A stretch of 64,000 nt of DNA from Hexactinellida sp. DTS-2022 (Eukaryota > Porifera > Hexactinellida). Positions 53,795 to 64,000 of the stretch are shown here, piece by piece (the stretch's first letter is position 1; each line of letters opens with the position of its first letter). The notes beneath the pieces are model-generated. The model was not told the DNA's origin. It saw nothing but the letters and a program-made list of their open reading frames with translations, and did not search any database. The stretch is from assembly GCA_028753945.1 (NCBI GenBank), contig JAPNXP010000013.1, positions 4,341,501-4,405,500 on the forward strand, in the 5' to 3' direction. A program made the position numbers and the translations under genes.

Positions 53795-54176
53795 ACGAGA
53801 GAGATCCAACATTTATATGTCTAGGAACATCACCTGATTACAGTGTGGTTTCTATTTAATATTCTCATGGACAAACAATTATGTGCCATGAATAATTAAA
53901 CAAACTATTAAATAACCAGAAAAACTATAAATTGTCTGAATTGCATATCTACATATTTATTAAGTTAATATAATCTGCATGCCGCATAATCTTACCATAT
54001 GTTGGAAAACAATTATGTACCAAAAGAATTCGATTATTTCACCTAATAACCAGAAACCTAACCAACTTTTGCATTATTTGCATTTTTATATAATATTGGA
54101 ATCCCAACTTGAATAATACCTAAAGCCGTTTACACAATTATCCTTCTAACGAAAAGATGTTATAAAGCAAGGATAC
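53795..54176. other. No gene seen
   Basis: AT-rich upstream flank with ACAAACAATTATGTGCC / ATAACCAGAAAC short repeats, also present at 60700-60960. Confidence 0.4.
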
Positions 54177-54447
54177 CATGGGCGCAAAGTTTTACAAGTA
54201 TGAGGTTAAAGTTGGGGGGGGCGCGGAGCGAGTGTAGCGAGCGACCCTTTGGGGTTTGGGGGCTATCCCCCCCAAACAAAAAAATTGATTGTGAGACACC
54301 CAGGTATCGATTTGTAACCATTCATGGAACCAATAGAGTAACAAGTCCATACCAACCAGAGGGCACGATAACACCAACACCATTAATGTTGTCCCCCTTC
54401 AACTTTACGGGGGGGGGCGTATGCCCCCCCCCCTGTTTGCGCCACTG
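54177..54447. mobile_element. hAT-like miniature
   Basis: Left CATGGGCGCAAAG, right TTTGCGCCACTG, with perfect 8-bp duplication AAGGATAC (54169-54176, 54448-54455). It carries GCGCGGAGCGAGTGTAGCGA and long G and C runs near the ends. Confidence 0.85.
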
Positions 54448-54940
54448 AAGGATACCCCAAATTAATTCCTACAACAACCACTTGTTACAGATAATTTGAA
54501 TTGTCTAACTTACCTCGATTCATATTGGAAAATTAAAAATCAATGCGCCTGAGAATAATCAATAGAGTAAATTCAACTACGTATCTTTAGCATATGTGGA
54601 TAACCAATATAATAATGCAAATAAATTATTCACTAATCTAACAAATAAATAAATCTTATATATTAAATCCCGATGGTTTTTTTGTTCGGAATTAATTGAG
54701 GAACTGGAACTGATAAGAACTACAGACCTGAAATTTGGCAGGGGTTAGGGAATAGTGTAACTAGAAACAATTTTAATATATAAGAAAAATGAAAAAATTT
54801 GTCCTGCTAACAACCTAAAGCTGGGGTCCTCGGAACCCCCATTTTTGTACAATAAGCTCACGTTGGAAATACACTTGGTTTTTGTTAGAATCCACAGATT
54901 TTTACCTCTAACCAGTGCCATGGTTTACCTTTATTTAGTA
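54448..54940. other. No gene seen
   Basis: AT-rich flank without an assignable element. Confidence 0.35.
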
Positions 54941-55075
54941 CAGTAGAACTTCGTTAGTAGGAACACTATTATTGTCCCCATCGAAGCCCTTTTAATACAA
55001 AATTGATACGAATTCAGTGTAATTGCGAACACATTTTGATGGTCCCCTGGTTTTCTTACTAACGAAGTTTATTTG
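54941..55075. mobile_element. pogo-like miniature
   Basis: CAGTAGAACTTCGTTAGTAG to CTTACTAACGAAGTTTATTTG, flanked by TA; the GATGGTCCCCTGG core is retained. Confidence 0.65.
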
Positions 55076-55085
55076 TACCTAGTAC

Positions 55086-55738
55086 CAGGGCCGGTCCTTC
55101 CACTAGGCGAACTAGGCAGTCGCCTAGGGCGGCATATTTGTAAACTGAGTGAACAATTGAAGTACACACAACGATCACTTGCTTATGTAAATTGAAAATG
55201 CTCATCCTCTGATTATCCCACACCCATAATCCAAAACACACATCAATTAGACTTATTTTCACCCAATTTGATTTTATAATCCGTAAACTAAATGGCCCAA
55301 TTCTCTAAATACTTTTTCCTCGTAAATTCCAAGTACTCAATGTTTTGTTTGTTTTTAGAATTTAGCAGGGCCGTAACTTCCCCGGTTTATCAGGTTCCAA
55401 TCAGGGCTTCATCTAGAGTTAGGTATCCCACATCCTAAGTATGCATAGTTGAAATTTCATCCAACCTAATGTATTATGAACATGGAGATAGCACCTGATA
55501 TGGCCCATTTTCCCGCTCCCTCATAAATATTTCCCAAATATCACTCACCCCTGGGTGCGCGGGCCCGCCCAAATAAGCTCTAGTTCCAACCTGACCTCTT
55601 TTGTTGTTAATTTTCCCAATACGATATACTACTAATTTAGTACTAAATTAGGACATGTATTCGAAAATTTGGAGGGCGGCACGGCTTCAAATTTGCCTAG
55701 GGGGGCGGATTTAGAACCCGACTCAAGGACCGCTCCTG
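55086..55738. mobile_element. hAT-like element, 653 bp, non-coding
   Basis: Ends CAGGGCCGGTCCTTCCACTA and GACTCAAGGACCGCTCCTG; inside them CTAGGCGAACTAGGCAGTCG and TTTGCCTAGGGGGGCGGA. Target duplication CCTAGTAC / CCTATTAC with one mismatch. Confidence 0.8.
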
Positions 55739-56026
55739 CCTATTACTATATACCTTAAGTTCTTAGTATATTGTTAAAATGCTTCTTTGCACTCTATGAT
55801 TAGTGTCCATGTAGAATGTCTGACAGATCTCCAGTGTAAGGTAGGGGGATCGTTAAAATGATAGAATTCATTAAAATTATAAAAAGAGTATATTATTGAA
55901 GATAATATTCTCTATTGCAAATAAATGGGCCTTGTATTGGTTTAATTGTTTTAATCACTATTCAAGATTCTCATTAATTTTGTTTATAAGCACATACACA
56001 AACAAAGGACCAAGTTCTATTATAAC

Positions 56027-56587
56027 GATCCCTTCGGTCTCGGTCGCTTTCCGACGGATCGGTGCTAGCACCTCAAGTTAACGGCCGCTATGCGGCCTTC
56101 CTCCTCACTAAACAAGTGATGATAGAGTTAGTAAAACATCCATTCCTACTATTTCCATACTTGTAACTTGTTTACCTATAATACCCATTGAAAACTAACT
56201 TCTAGGTTAATTTTAAATTTTCGTTAATTTGTTTACCCATTTGTGTAAACAACAACAAAAATTCGCATTATAATTTTTTGAATGCGAAATTCGTGTTCAG
56301 CATACTTGTTTACCTATAATAACCGTTGAATGCTTACTTCTAGGTTGATTTTGAATTTTCATTATTTTTCTTGCCTATTTTTGTTTAACAGCAACAATTA
56401 TGTATTCAATATTAGAAATTTGTAAATGCGAAATTCGAAATCAGCATACTTGTTTACTTATTATAACTTTTGAAAGTTAGTTTCTATCTCACTGTTAATT
56501 GTGGTTTCCATTACCCCATCACTTTAATACAATCCGGACAAACAAACAAACAAACAAACATACAACAATCGGGTGTTAATAATACGA
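56027..56587 (+). repeat. Family-1 composite repeat
   Basis: Head CCCTTCGGTCTCGGTCGC, hairpin GGCCGCTATGCGGCC, two to three internal units (AAATTCGTGTTCAGCATACT; TTGTTTACCTATAATA) and tail CACTTTAATACAATCCGGAC, (CAAA)n, CAACAATCGGGTGTTAATAA. Confidence 0.7.
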
Positions 56588-57078
56588 GCTGCTCGTACGC
56601 TCTACGCGCGTTTTACAACTTACACTCGACCCTGCAGCCCTAGCTTGTATTTAGAGCAAATACCTTTTCAAATATATGCCAGTTATACAGTAATTAATTA
56701 TTGTGGAATGTAAATAAAATATAACGAAAGTTATTACGTCACCTTTCCTTACGTGACATTTTTTGTTATTTTGTAATAAAAAGTACGGTCGGTCACATTC
56801 GTAATCTCTCCCCCCCTTGGAAGCGTTACGTAGTATTCGAAGGCCTCATACACAAATTGATTATATTACGGGAAAACATTTAGGAATTATTTTAACAGGC
56901 CGCTAGAATATGTACAAATGAGTAATGACCGTTGTATATATCAAGTGATTTTAGCAGATTTAGCAGATTCTACAGTACAACATAGTATATGTATGAGAGC
57001 AAGGAATCCCAACTTCTTTCAGCTGTGGCCTCCTAATTAGTATATTTATACATAATAAATAAGAAATGTGTCTAATTA
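56588..57078. other. No gene; GC-rich hairpin debris
   Basis: CGAGCTGCTCGTACGCTCTA, CGCGCGTTTTACAACTTACACT (56585-56632) is the inverse of the module at 37700-37735. The following 400 bases (AAAAAGTACGG, TCGAAGGCCTCATAC) are an inverted version of 37505-37700. No coding region. Confidence 0.45.
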
Positions 57079-57223
57079 CAGTAGACCCGAGTTAATACGA
57101 TCAAGGATAAACGAAATATCGGTTTGATTCCCGAAGGCTAAACAAATGCATGCAAAATATTCAGGTTAATACGAACAAATTTCGGCGAATTTAGATGGTC
57201 TTCATATAAACGATAAAATACTG
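57079..57223. mobile_element. pogo-like miniature, first of an abutting pair
   Basis: CAGTAGACCCGAGTTAATAC to ACGATAAAATACTG. Same subfamily as 52165-52324, followed by one TA. Confidence 0.65.
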
Positions 57224-57225
57224 TA

Positions 57226-57388
57226 GAGTAGAACCTGGTTAGTAGAACACGTTTGACGTTTAATATGAATACTATTTCAGTCCACTTCAAAGCCTTTTCA
57301 AAACGAATGATATCGGTTAATACGAATTCCGGATAAGGCGAAGGCATCTTGACGGTCCCCTGGTGTTCGTACTAAAGAGGTTATACTG
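57226..57388. mobile_element. pogo-like miniature, second of an abutting pair
   Basis: GAGTAGAACCTGGTTAGTAG to ACTAAAGAGGTTATACTG. Same subfamily as 52327-52482. Confidence 0.65.
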
Positions 57389-58084
57389 TATAAATTTAGA
57401 TGTACAAAACGTGTGCAGTGATTCTATAATTATTAATAGAAAATCAATAAGTGATCGCTGCAAAATAGGGATGATAATAGCCATGCGCGGCGCGCCAGGT
57501 TTTCGAACTGGGGAGGCAGAGGAAGGGCAACCGATTTTTCAGGAGGGCAGCTTTTCCATCAGTCAGAATTTCTGAAAACAATGGAGCTACAATGAACTTG
57601 TCATACTTACAAACTATCCAGGTAGTGGCCCGAGTGGGGGGGGGGGGGGCTACTATTCGAGATATACGGTAATAATATATATTTTATCGATGAAAGTCGA
57701 GCGAGTTAAAATCTTTAGACATTTAAGCCTCTAGAAATGTGTCCAGGGGATTGGGTCAATTTCCAGGGAATTCTTGGCATGAGTCCAGGGATTAGCCTGG
57801 TCTAAGTTATCCGATATGATTTTAACTTGAGAAATGAGAATACCCTAAAATTCTGAGAATTTAAACTAGCGCCTGGTAATAACAACAGTAGCTGATTAGC
57901 ATAGCAGCTACATAAGATGAGTGTATTTCTTTTCAGCTTCAATCATCTCTGTAAGCACAATTGGTACCAACTGATCGAACTCTCTATCTGGTACCAAACT
58001 CCGTGTATTCACTGAAATGCGGCAGTTCTCCGGAAGGGGGTAAAAATTGGGACGGACGGGGATGATAAACAAGTTATTTATTTT
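57389..58084. other. No gene seen
   Basis: Mixed sequence including a 14-base G-run (57636) and GTGTCCAGGGGATTGGGT / GAGTCCAGGGATTAGCCTGG. A 74-codon minus frame (57908-58132) has no recognisable domain and is probably chance. Confidence 0.4.
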
Positions 58085-58873
58085 ACGAGCCATTCGGTCT
58101 CGGTCGCTTTGCGACAGATCGGTGCTACGCACCTCAAGTTAACGGCCGCTATGCGGCCTTACTCCTCACCCTTTCTGCCATGGAAAATGGTAGAAAGGGA
58201 CGTTATATAGATCCCTATATAAGATTTCCATTTTTAAAAATTGTTTTTCATATTCTAAATTTATAAACGCGAAATTCGTGTTCAGCATACTTGTTTACCT
58301 ATAATACCCGTTGAAAGGAAAATACTAGGTTGATTTTGAATTTCATTAATTTGTTTACCTATTTTGTGTAAACAACAACAACAAATATTCATATGAGAAA
58401 TTTATAAACGCGAAATTCGTGTTCAGCATACTTGTTTACCTATAATACCCGTTGAAAGTTAACTTCTAGGTTGATTTTGAATTTTCACTAATTTGTTTAC
58501 CTTTTTGTGTAAACAACAACAAATATTCATATTAGAAATTTATAAATGCGAAATTCGTGTTCAGCATACTTGTTTACCTATAATACCCGTTGAAAGCTAA
58601 CTTCTGGTTTGATTTTGAATTTTCACTAATTTGTTTACCTTTTTGTGTAAACAACAACAAATATTCATATTAGAAATTTATAAATGCGAAATTCGTGTTC
58701 AGCATACTTGTTTACCTATTATAACATTTGTTACCAATTATAACATTTGACAGTTAGTTTATATCTCATATATAAATGCGGTTTCTATTCCCCCATCACT
58801 CTAATACAATCCGGACAAACACACAAACAAACAAACAAACAAACACACAACAATCGAGATTTAATAATATAGA
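58085..58873 (+). repeat. Longest family-1 composite repeat, with tandem 143-bp units
   Basis: Head CCATTCGGTCTCGGTCGCTT and hairpins GTCGCTTTGCGAC, GGTGCTACGCACC, GGCCGCTATGCGGCC and a CCATGGAAAATGG stem. Three to four tandem internal units follow (GAAATTCGTGTTCAGCATAC, TTGTTTACCTATAATACCCG, TAGGTTGATTTTGAATTT, TTGTGTAAACAACAACA). Tail ATTCCCCCATCACTCTAATA, (CAAA)n, CAATCGAGATTTAATAATAT. Confidence 0.8.
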
Positions 58874-58889
58874 TATGCCTTAGATTGTA

Positions 58890-60720
58890 AAAAATATGTG
58901 TATTTCAAACAAAAACCAAGAGTACTTCTAACGAGAGTCTATTGTACAAAAACGGGGGTCATAATGAATTTGAATCGTGTATGTGTAATTACAGTAGATC
59001 CTCGTTAATACAATAACGGATAAGGCGAATATCGGTCAAGGAGTACAAGGTTTGATTCCCCTATCCTAAACAAATGCATGCAAATGATTCCGGTTAATAC
59101 GAAGAAATTTCAGCTAATTTCGATGGTCTTCATATTAATGAGAAAATACTGTACAGTAGAACCCCGTTAGTACGAAGACGGTTAATATGAATACCAATTT
59201 AGTCCATTCAAACCTTTTCAATCCAAATGATATTGGTAAATACGATTTCCGTTTCAAGCGAACACATTTTGACGGTCCCCTGGTATTCGTACTAACGAGG
59301 TTCGACTGTAATATCTGTTTTTGAGATGGAATGGCTATATTGAGGAATATGGCCAATAATTTCAGGAAAGATACACATTCCATAAATAATTCCAGATAAG
59401 GAGCCGTTTGTACGTAACGTAGTCAACGTAAACTATTTACCCTTGGAAGACAACAAATATTCATTAAGTTAACAACAACATTTTAATTAAGCATAATTAG
59501 TTAATATCTGTTAAACACACTTTCATGGTACTGTGTCATGATGGGCTTGATGTAGAAGTTCATATTTTTCATATTTTGCTTGTCTCTGTATGACTTGTAA
59601 ACAACAACAACAAATATATACAAATAGTTAACAGTAAACAATACTTTACTGAGGATTAGTGAAGGCATGAATACATACAATTCCAATTCCATGGATAATG
59701 CGAACACACTTTGAGGGGAATTGGTAAATAATATAAAAATGAAGCGATCGGATAAATTATATCCGATAATCTGAAAGTATAAAAGAAGAGTGCAAATGCT
59801 ACCAAAGTGGTTGCAACCTGGAAATGTACACGGAGATATTTGCTGTCGAGATAGGCCTTCTTGTCGTAGTAAAATAACGGATTTCTGTTTTCACGGGCTT
59901 TTCAGTTGCAAATAGAACTTTCTGAAATAAAGAAATTGTATATAGTCAAAAATAAAGATGAATGTTCTCAACATTTCGAAGAGATTTACCAAGAGCCATT
60001 GATGATCGCTTGAGAAAAAGTGAGTGTAATATCTAGATTCTAGAACCAATATTGAGAACCAGAAACAACAGAGTCCTTACTATTATGTAAACTGTCCACC
60101 GAATTAAAGTATATAAATATTCGTATTTCCTGTAGGCGAGCCATAAGAATGTCATCATAAAAGAAAGCACAGGGACAACCGTATATCTTATAGTGAATAC
60201 TAACCAACCAGTTTTATTTATGAGCGCAGATATGAAAGGGACAATGGTTTGGTTTTCCGTATCAAATATCAAAACCCAATAAGGAAGAAAGTATATGACT
60301 TCACTCACATTTTGCACAAATTCTAAAACTAGAATTACAATTATGAAATTATTGACGGCGCATATTATTTTAAGATTTTTAAGATGATTCTTATAAGATT
60401 GCATTATTAGCATTTCCTGTGGAACCCTCTTAATCTCCTGATACAGTTTGTACCTTCTCCGTATGTAGTACACCAATGCAAATAGAGTCAGTAGACAGAA
60501 TGGGATAGGGAGTAAGGAGAACACGAGGCTTTCTACATTCCCAACGGTCGATAGGGTATTTTCATATTTGTGCATGGACATGATGATAATCCGATTGATG
60601 GATAAGCTGGTATAAATATACGAGAGAGATCCAACATTTATATGCTCAAGGAACATCACCTGATTACAGTGTGGTTTCTATTTAATATTCTCATAGACAA
60701 ACAATTATGTCCCATGAAGA
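58890..60720. repeat. Segmental duplication of 52060-53880
   Basis: The whole block, including the abutting pair of pogo-like miniatures (58992-59151, 59154-59308), the gene body and the upstream TATA region, matches 52060-53880 in the same orientation with dispersed changes. The miniatures were therefore present before the duplication. Confidence 0.85.
59501..60659 (-). pseudogene. Broken paralogue of the seven-pass membrane protein
   Basis: The 5' part (60659-60033) is open and close to the intact gene: KYENTLSTVGNVESLVFSLL, RRRYKLYQEIKRVPQEMLIM, and two N-glycosylation sequons near the same place. The frame ends after LFLVLNIGSRI where the paralogue continues into its fifth span. The middle (60030-59710) matches only through several frame changes. 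The last part (59707-59501) again reads SKVLFTVNYLYIFVVVVYKS and IKPIMTQYHESVFNRY. Upstream the frame is open into MMFLEHINVGSLSYIYTSL, which is closed in the intact copy. Clear pseudogene. Confidence 0.85.
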
Positions 60721-61325
60721 ATCTAATTACCTACTTAATAACCAGAAAACCAATAATACTTGTTACATACAATTGTCTGAATTGCATATCCACAATTGAT
60801 TGTATTTAATCTGCATGCTGAATAACCCTACCATATGTTGGATAACAAGTTAGTTGGCAAACACCTAATACGTATACCTAGGACATCTAGTTTATGTGTA
60901 ATTTGGACAAACAATTATGTGCCAAAATAATTAAATTAATTACCTAATAACCAGAAACTAAAACAACTTTTGCATTATTAGCATTTTAATGAATAGCTTT
61001 TGGCCCCTTGAATGTTAAAAATAAAATAACCTGAGTATAGCTAGTTATGAATATCACTGTAAGAATACAGTTCATACTAGAAAACTCACTTGCAAATAGA
61101 GCACCTAATATGTTCGCTAATCTTCTTAACTGGCATGTACATATATAGGTAGGTCTGTGGACCCCTGTATCGGTACAAGAATAGCTTTTAGAATAATCTC
61201 AGCATTCTGAGGAGGCTAGGCGGTCCAGCGCTTTCCCATCGATCCATTCCTAAGTTGTATAATTGTATAAACCTAAGTCGTAATACTCGTATAAACCTAA
61301 GTTGTATAATTGTATAAACCTAGGT
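60721..61325. other. No gene; minisatellite next to a hAT insertion
   Basis: 60700-60970 repeats blocks of 53860-54100 (CAAACAATTATGTGCCA, CTAATAACCAGAAAC). 61250-61325 is a minisatellite of TAAACCTAAGTTGTATAATT-type units. Confidence 0.5.
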
Positions 61326-61645
61326 CAGGGTTCCGCAAACTTTCATTTATATCAAAATTTTCCTCAGGCCGCAAACAATATCGAGAAATTTTTCGAAATT
61401 AATAACAAAACTATTATGTTGTTGTAATACTAGACTATACTAATTTCTAAGCAAAAATGCATAAAGGATTCTAGTCAAAGGTAATAATCAGTGTGTATAA
61501 TACACTGTATATGTGTACAGGCCAGATGGAAATTAGAAATGTCTCTCAGGTCACACATGATACAAATTTCCATTGGGCTATCAGGCCACACATAAGGTTG
61601 TTTCAGGCCGCATGCGGCCTGAAAAACCTAGTTTACGGAACCCTG
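61326..61645. mobile_element. hAT-like miniature
   Basis: Ends CAGGGTTCCGCAAACT and AGTTTACGGAACCCTG with perfect 8-bp duplication ACCTAGGT (61318-61325, 61646-61653), a palindromic target inside the minisatellite. Inner inverted motif CAGGCCGCATGCGGCCTG. Confidence 0.9.
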
Positions 61646-63089
61646 ACCTAGGTTGTATAATACATGTTCGTACTAGTTAACGAATTCTACTGTATGCAGT
61701 GTATTATACAGCCAATAGTAAATGCTCCTAATCCTGGTATGATCCAATTTTCATACGCATAAATCAAAATTAAGGAGATACAATGGCACATTTATACAAA
61801 TATAACTGAATGCCATATTTCCTGTATTAGCATTTCCAAATATACTTTGACATGCTAGGTTTGCGATTCTGAAAGAAAAATTGGAAATTTGTCACTATTT
61901 TGGCCTTTTTGACGTCACTGAAGGTCAAAGAAAAGGGGATTGTGAAAATTAGGGGATAGGATGCTCAATTAATGGTAATCCTGAAAAATGATGGATTAGT
62001 GTTCAAGCACTCCCAACTATACTATGATACACTATCTATCCAATTCCGAAAGAAAAATTTGATTCGGACATATCTTTGACCTTTTTGACGTCACTAAAGG
62101 TCAAAATCGCCGTTATTTTGTACTAAAGAGAATTCCGAAAGATTTCCTGAGAGTGACCTTTGTATGGCTCTCATATCTCAAAAAATATAAGTCGGAGAGA
62201 AAAAAACTATTCCTCAAAAATGATCCTTATCAGTAGTAGGTTTTTTCCCGCCGTGTCGATTTTCAACTTTTATACAAAGTTATGGAGTTAATAATTATAT
62301 AATGCCAAATTTCTGATAAAATCGAGTAATTATTTGAAAATCTATAGATAAAAAGAATATAATCGAAATCGAGAATTCTGTGTGGGGGAAAAACTTGTAA
62401 TAATAGAGTAGACTTAAATTGGCACTAAATTAGAACTTGCGCCAAACAAAGAAAATTGCTAGAAATGCCGTTGACTAGTATGGATTCACTATTATGCTAT
62501 TTTGAACAATCAATATCTAATTCAAATTTTTAAATTTTAGAAATTCTGAGTTTCTACGTCCTTCTTAGAATAACTTGTACTGTCCAAAAACGGAATAATA
62601 ATTGGGGGTTATCGGGTGTCGAAAATCTGCCATTGTATCTCCTTAATGTTATGGTATAGGAGAAGATCCAAAATTTTCGCGCTCCTAGATTCAAATTTTC
62701 CAAAAATCATACTCCAAAAGGAGCGTCTCGCACTCCTGGATAATTCCTTGACTGTACGTATATTACAAAGGAACCAAATTACCTATATACATAGTGTACG
62801 TCCTTCATAAAACCACCATGATATCTGGAAGCGAGGTGTGAACTTGATAGAAAGTATTTTCAGCGGACTTTTAAAACAAATCTTCACGATATGTATAATC
62901 CCTATAGCCATCAGCTGGTGTCACAAAGAAAAGAGATTCTATTGAATAGATAGCTAACATTGGCTCTTGTTCTAGCTAGTTATTGATGCACACATCTATA
63001 ATTACTGTGATAGATAGATATTATAGTTCTATAATAACTACAGAAGACTCTGCTTAATTAATTAATGGTTTACAATTATATCAGCAAAC
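61646..63089. other. No gene; diverged tandem repeat with TGACGTCA
   Basis: TTTTTGACGTCACTGAAGGT (61908) and TTTTTGACGTCACTAAAGGT (62082) sit in two related blocks about 175 bases apart, each preceded by TCYGAAAGAAAAATT. No coding region recognised. Confidence 0.4.
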
Positions 63090-63282
63090 ACCTATATAAC
63101 GTTAATACGAACACCAACGGACGGTAAAAATTTGTTAGCTTTATCCGGAGTTCGTTTAACCGGAGTAATACCCATTGAAAAGCCATTGTAGGGAACTCAT
63201 TTTGTGGAACTGTTTGTTCGTCTTATCCGGAAATTCGTATTAATTAACCGTGTTCGTAGTTCGTACTAACGAGGATATACTG
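63090..63282. mobile_element. pogo-like miniature, eroded left end
   Basis: Right end CGTACTAACGAGGATATACTG followed by TA; left part AATACGAACACCAACGGACG lacks the outermost bases. Confidence 0.6.
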
Positions 63283-63666
63283 TATTTAATTAATTAACGC
63301 GGTTGCCTAGGAATGTGAAAAGTTAAATTAAAAATGAAAAGTTTTTTTCTATTTATACCTTGGACCCCAGGACCCGCATCCATGGGTTAAATAAATAAAT
63401 TAGGCCAGATAAAATAAATAAATAACTGGCATATCATCCCCGCTCTTCCCAATTTTTACCCTCTGTCCGGATATTATTATTATTATCTAAGGAACATAAT
63501 CGTACAACATAGATTAGCTATAAACTTGTAAAAGAAGTATTCCTAAATGTATCAATTGTTTTAAATCTTGATTCTAGAGCATTACTTTAATTATTTAACC
63601 ATTGTCGTGTGATTTTCTAATTCAATTAAATATTTAGATTTATTGTTTGGCATAGGATAATGTTAG

Positions 63667-63732
63667 TGTTTCATCTAGTCATTTAGAATGTGAGGGGGGA
63701 GGAAATGCCCCCCCCCCCTAAATGAAACCCTG
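63667..63732. mobile_element. Very short hAT-like remnant
   Basis: TGTTTCATCTAG and CTAAATGAAACCCTG are inverted; flanks AATGTTAG / AATGTTAT form an 8-bp duplication with one change. Only 66 bases remain, with G and C runs inside. Confidence 0.5.
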
Positions 63733-63749
63733 AATGTTATTGCATATTA

Positions 63750-63995
63750 CAGATAACCTCGTTAATACGAACACGGTTAATACGAAATTCCGGTTAACAC
63801 GAACACTATTTCAGTCCCCTTCAAAGCATTTTAAGTATAAATTACATCCGGTTAACACGAAATTCCGGTTAACACGAACACTATTTCAGTCCCCTTCAAA
63901 GCATTTTAGGTATAAATTACATCCGGTTAATACAAATTCCGGATAAGGCGAACACACGATGGTCCCCTGGTGTTCGTACTAACGAGGTTCTACTG
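63750..63995. mobile_element. pogo-like miniature with internal duplication
   Basis: CAGATAACCTCGTTAATACG to CTAACGAGGTTCTACTG, flanked by TA. A block of about 72 bases (GGTTAACACGAACACTATTT ... TATAAATTACATCC) is present twice head to tail. Confidence 0.75.
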
Positions 63996-64000
63996 TAATA

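Noticed and set aside
57481..57575. Possible tRNA B-box (GGTTTTCGAACTGG)
   Set aside because: No A-box at a proper distance and no cloverleaf could be drawn.
63734..63946. 70-codon frame with repeated NTKFRLTRTLFQSPSKHF
   Set aside because: Comes from the internal duplication of a pogo-like miniature, not a protein repeat.
1..64000. CRISPR array or prokaryotic operon
   Set aside because: Tandem repeats here are minisatellites, tail units or miniature transposons; genes have spliceosomal introns and metazoan domains.

Overview
This is a eukaryotic, animal-type window: AT-rich and very repeat-dense, with short GTAAGT/AG introns and metazoan genes. Recognised genes and gene copies are DNase II, an ML-domain secreted protein, coiled-coil/NHL proteins, an orphan seven-pass receptor-like protein, and decayed NFU1 and CIAPIN1 copies. 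The transposon mix (DIRS, MULE with a Ulp1 and PHD tail, Helitron, P-element/THAP9-like, hAT and pogo/Tigger miniatures, non-LTR-like 3' tails) fits an early-branching invertebrate. A sponge is my best guess, from NHL and orphan receptor content; that is inference and not proven by the sequence.

Layout. 1-3.5 kb: two tandem minus-strand DNase II genes, the first cut by the window edge, the second complete in three exons. 3.5-5.4 kb: miniature transposons, one nested in another with an exact 8-bp duplication. 5.5-6.6 kb: broken NHL gene (minus). 7-10 kb: small ORFs, hairpins and a decayed CIAPIN1 (anamorsin) copy. 10.7-13.7 kb: a nearly identical 1.4-kb tandem duplication with a palindromic tail repeat. 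14.3-15.5 kb: an intact NHL gene (plus). 16.7-17.7 kb: Helitron helicase remnant. 21.4-31.75 kb: a DIRS retrotransposon whose left inverted repeat was hit by a MULE, whose peptidase exon was in turn hit by a hAT miniature. 31.8-36.8 kb: repeated non-LTR-like units, a 2.1-kb hAT element and a gag/protease fossil. 37-45 kb: repeats and one SANT/Myb exon. 45.1-48.9 kb: two very large palindromes and a P-element-like transposase relic. 49.7-50.3 kb: NFU1 pseudogene. 50.7-53.8 kb: the ML gene and the seven-pass gene (both minus). 58.9-60.7 kb: a duplicated segment carrying a broken copy of the seven-pass gene. The rest is mostly miniature transposons.

The host genes do not form an obvious pathway. 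DNase II and the ML protein are both predicted to enter the secretory/lysosomal route. The two Fe-S-assembly genes are both dead copies. The main biology of the window is layered transposition: at least eleven hAT-like insertions with visible 8-bp target duplications, and some fifteen pogo/Tigger-like miniatures at TA sites. Coordinates of repeats are read by eye; where I say about, the edge may be off by several bases.
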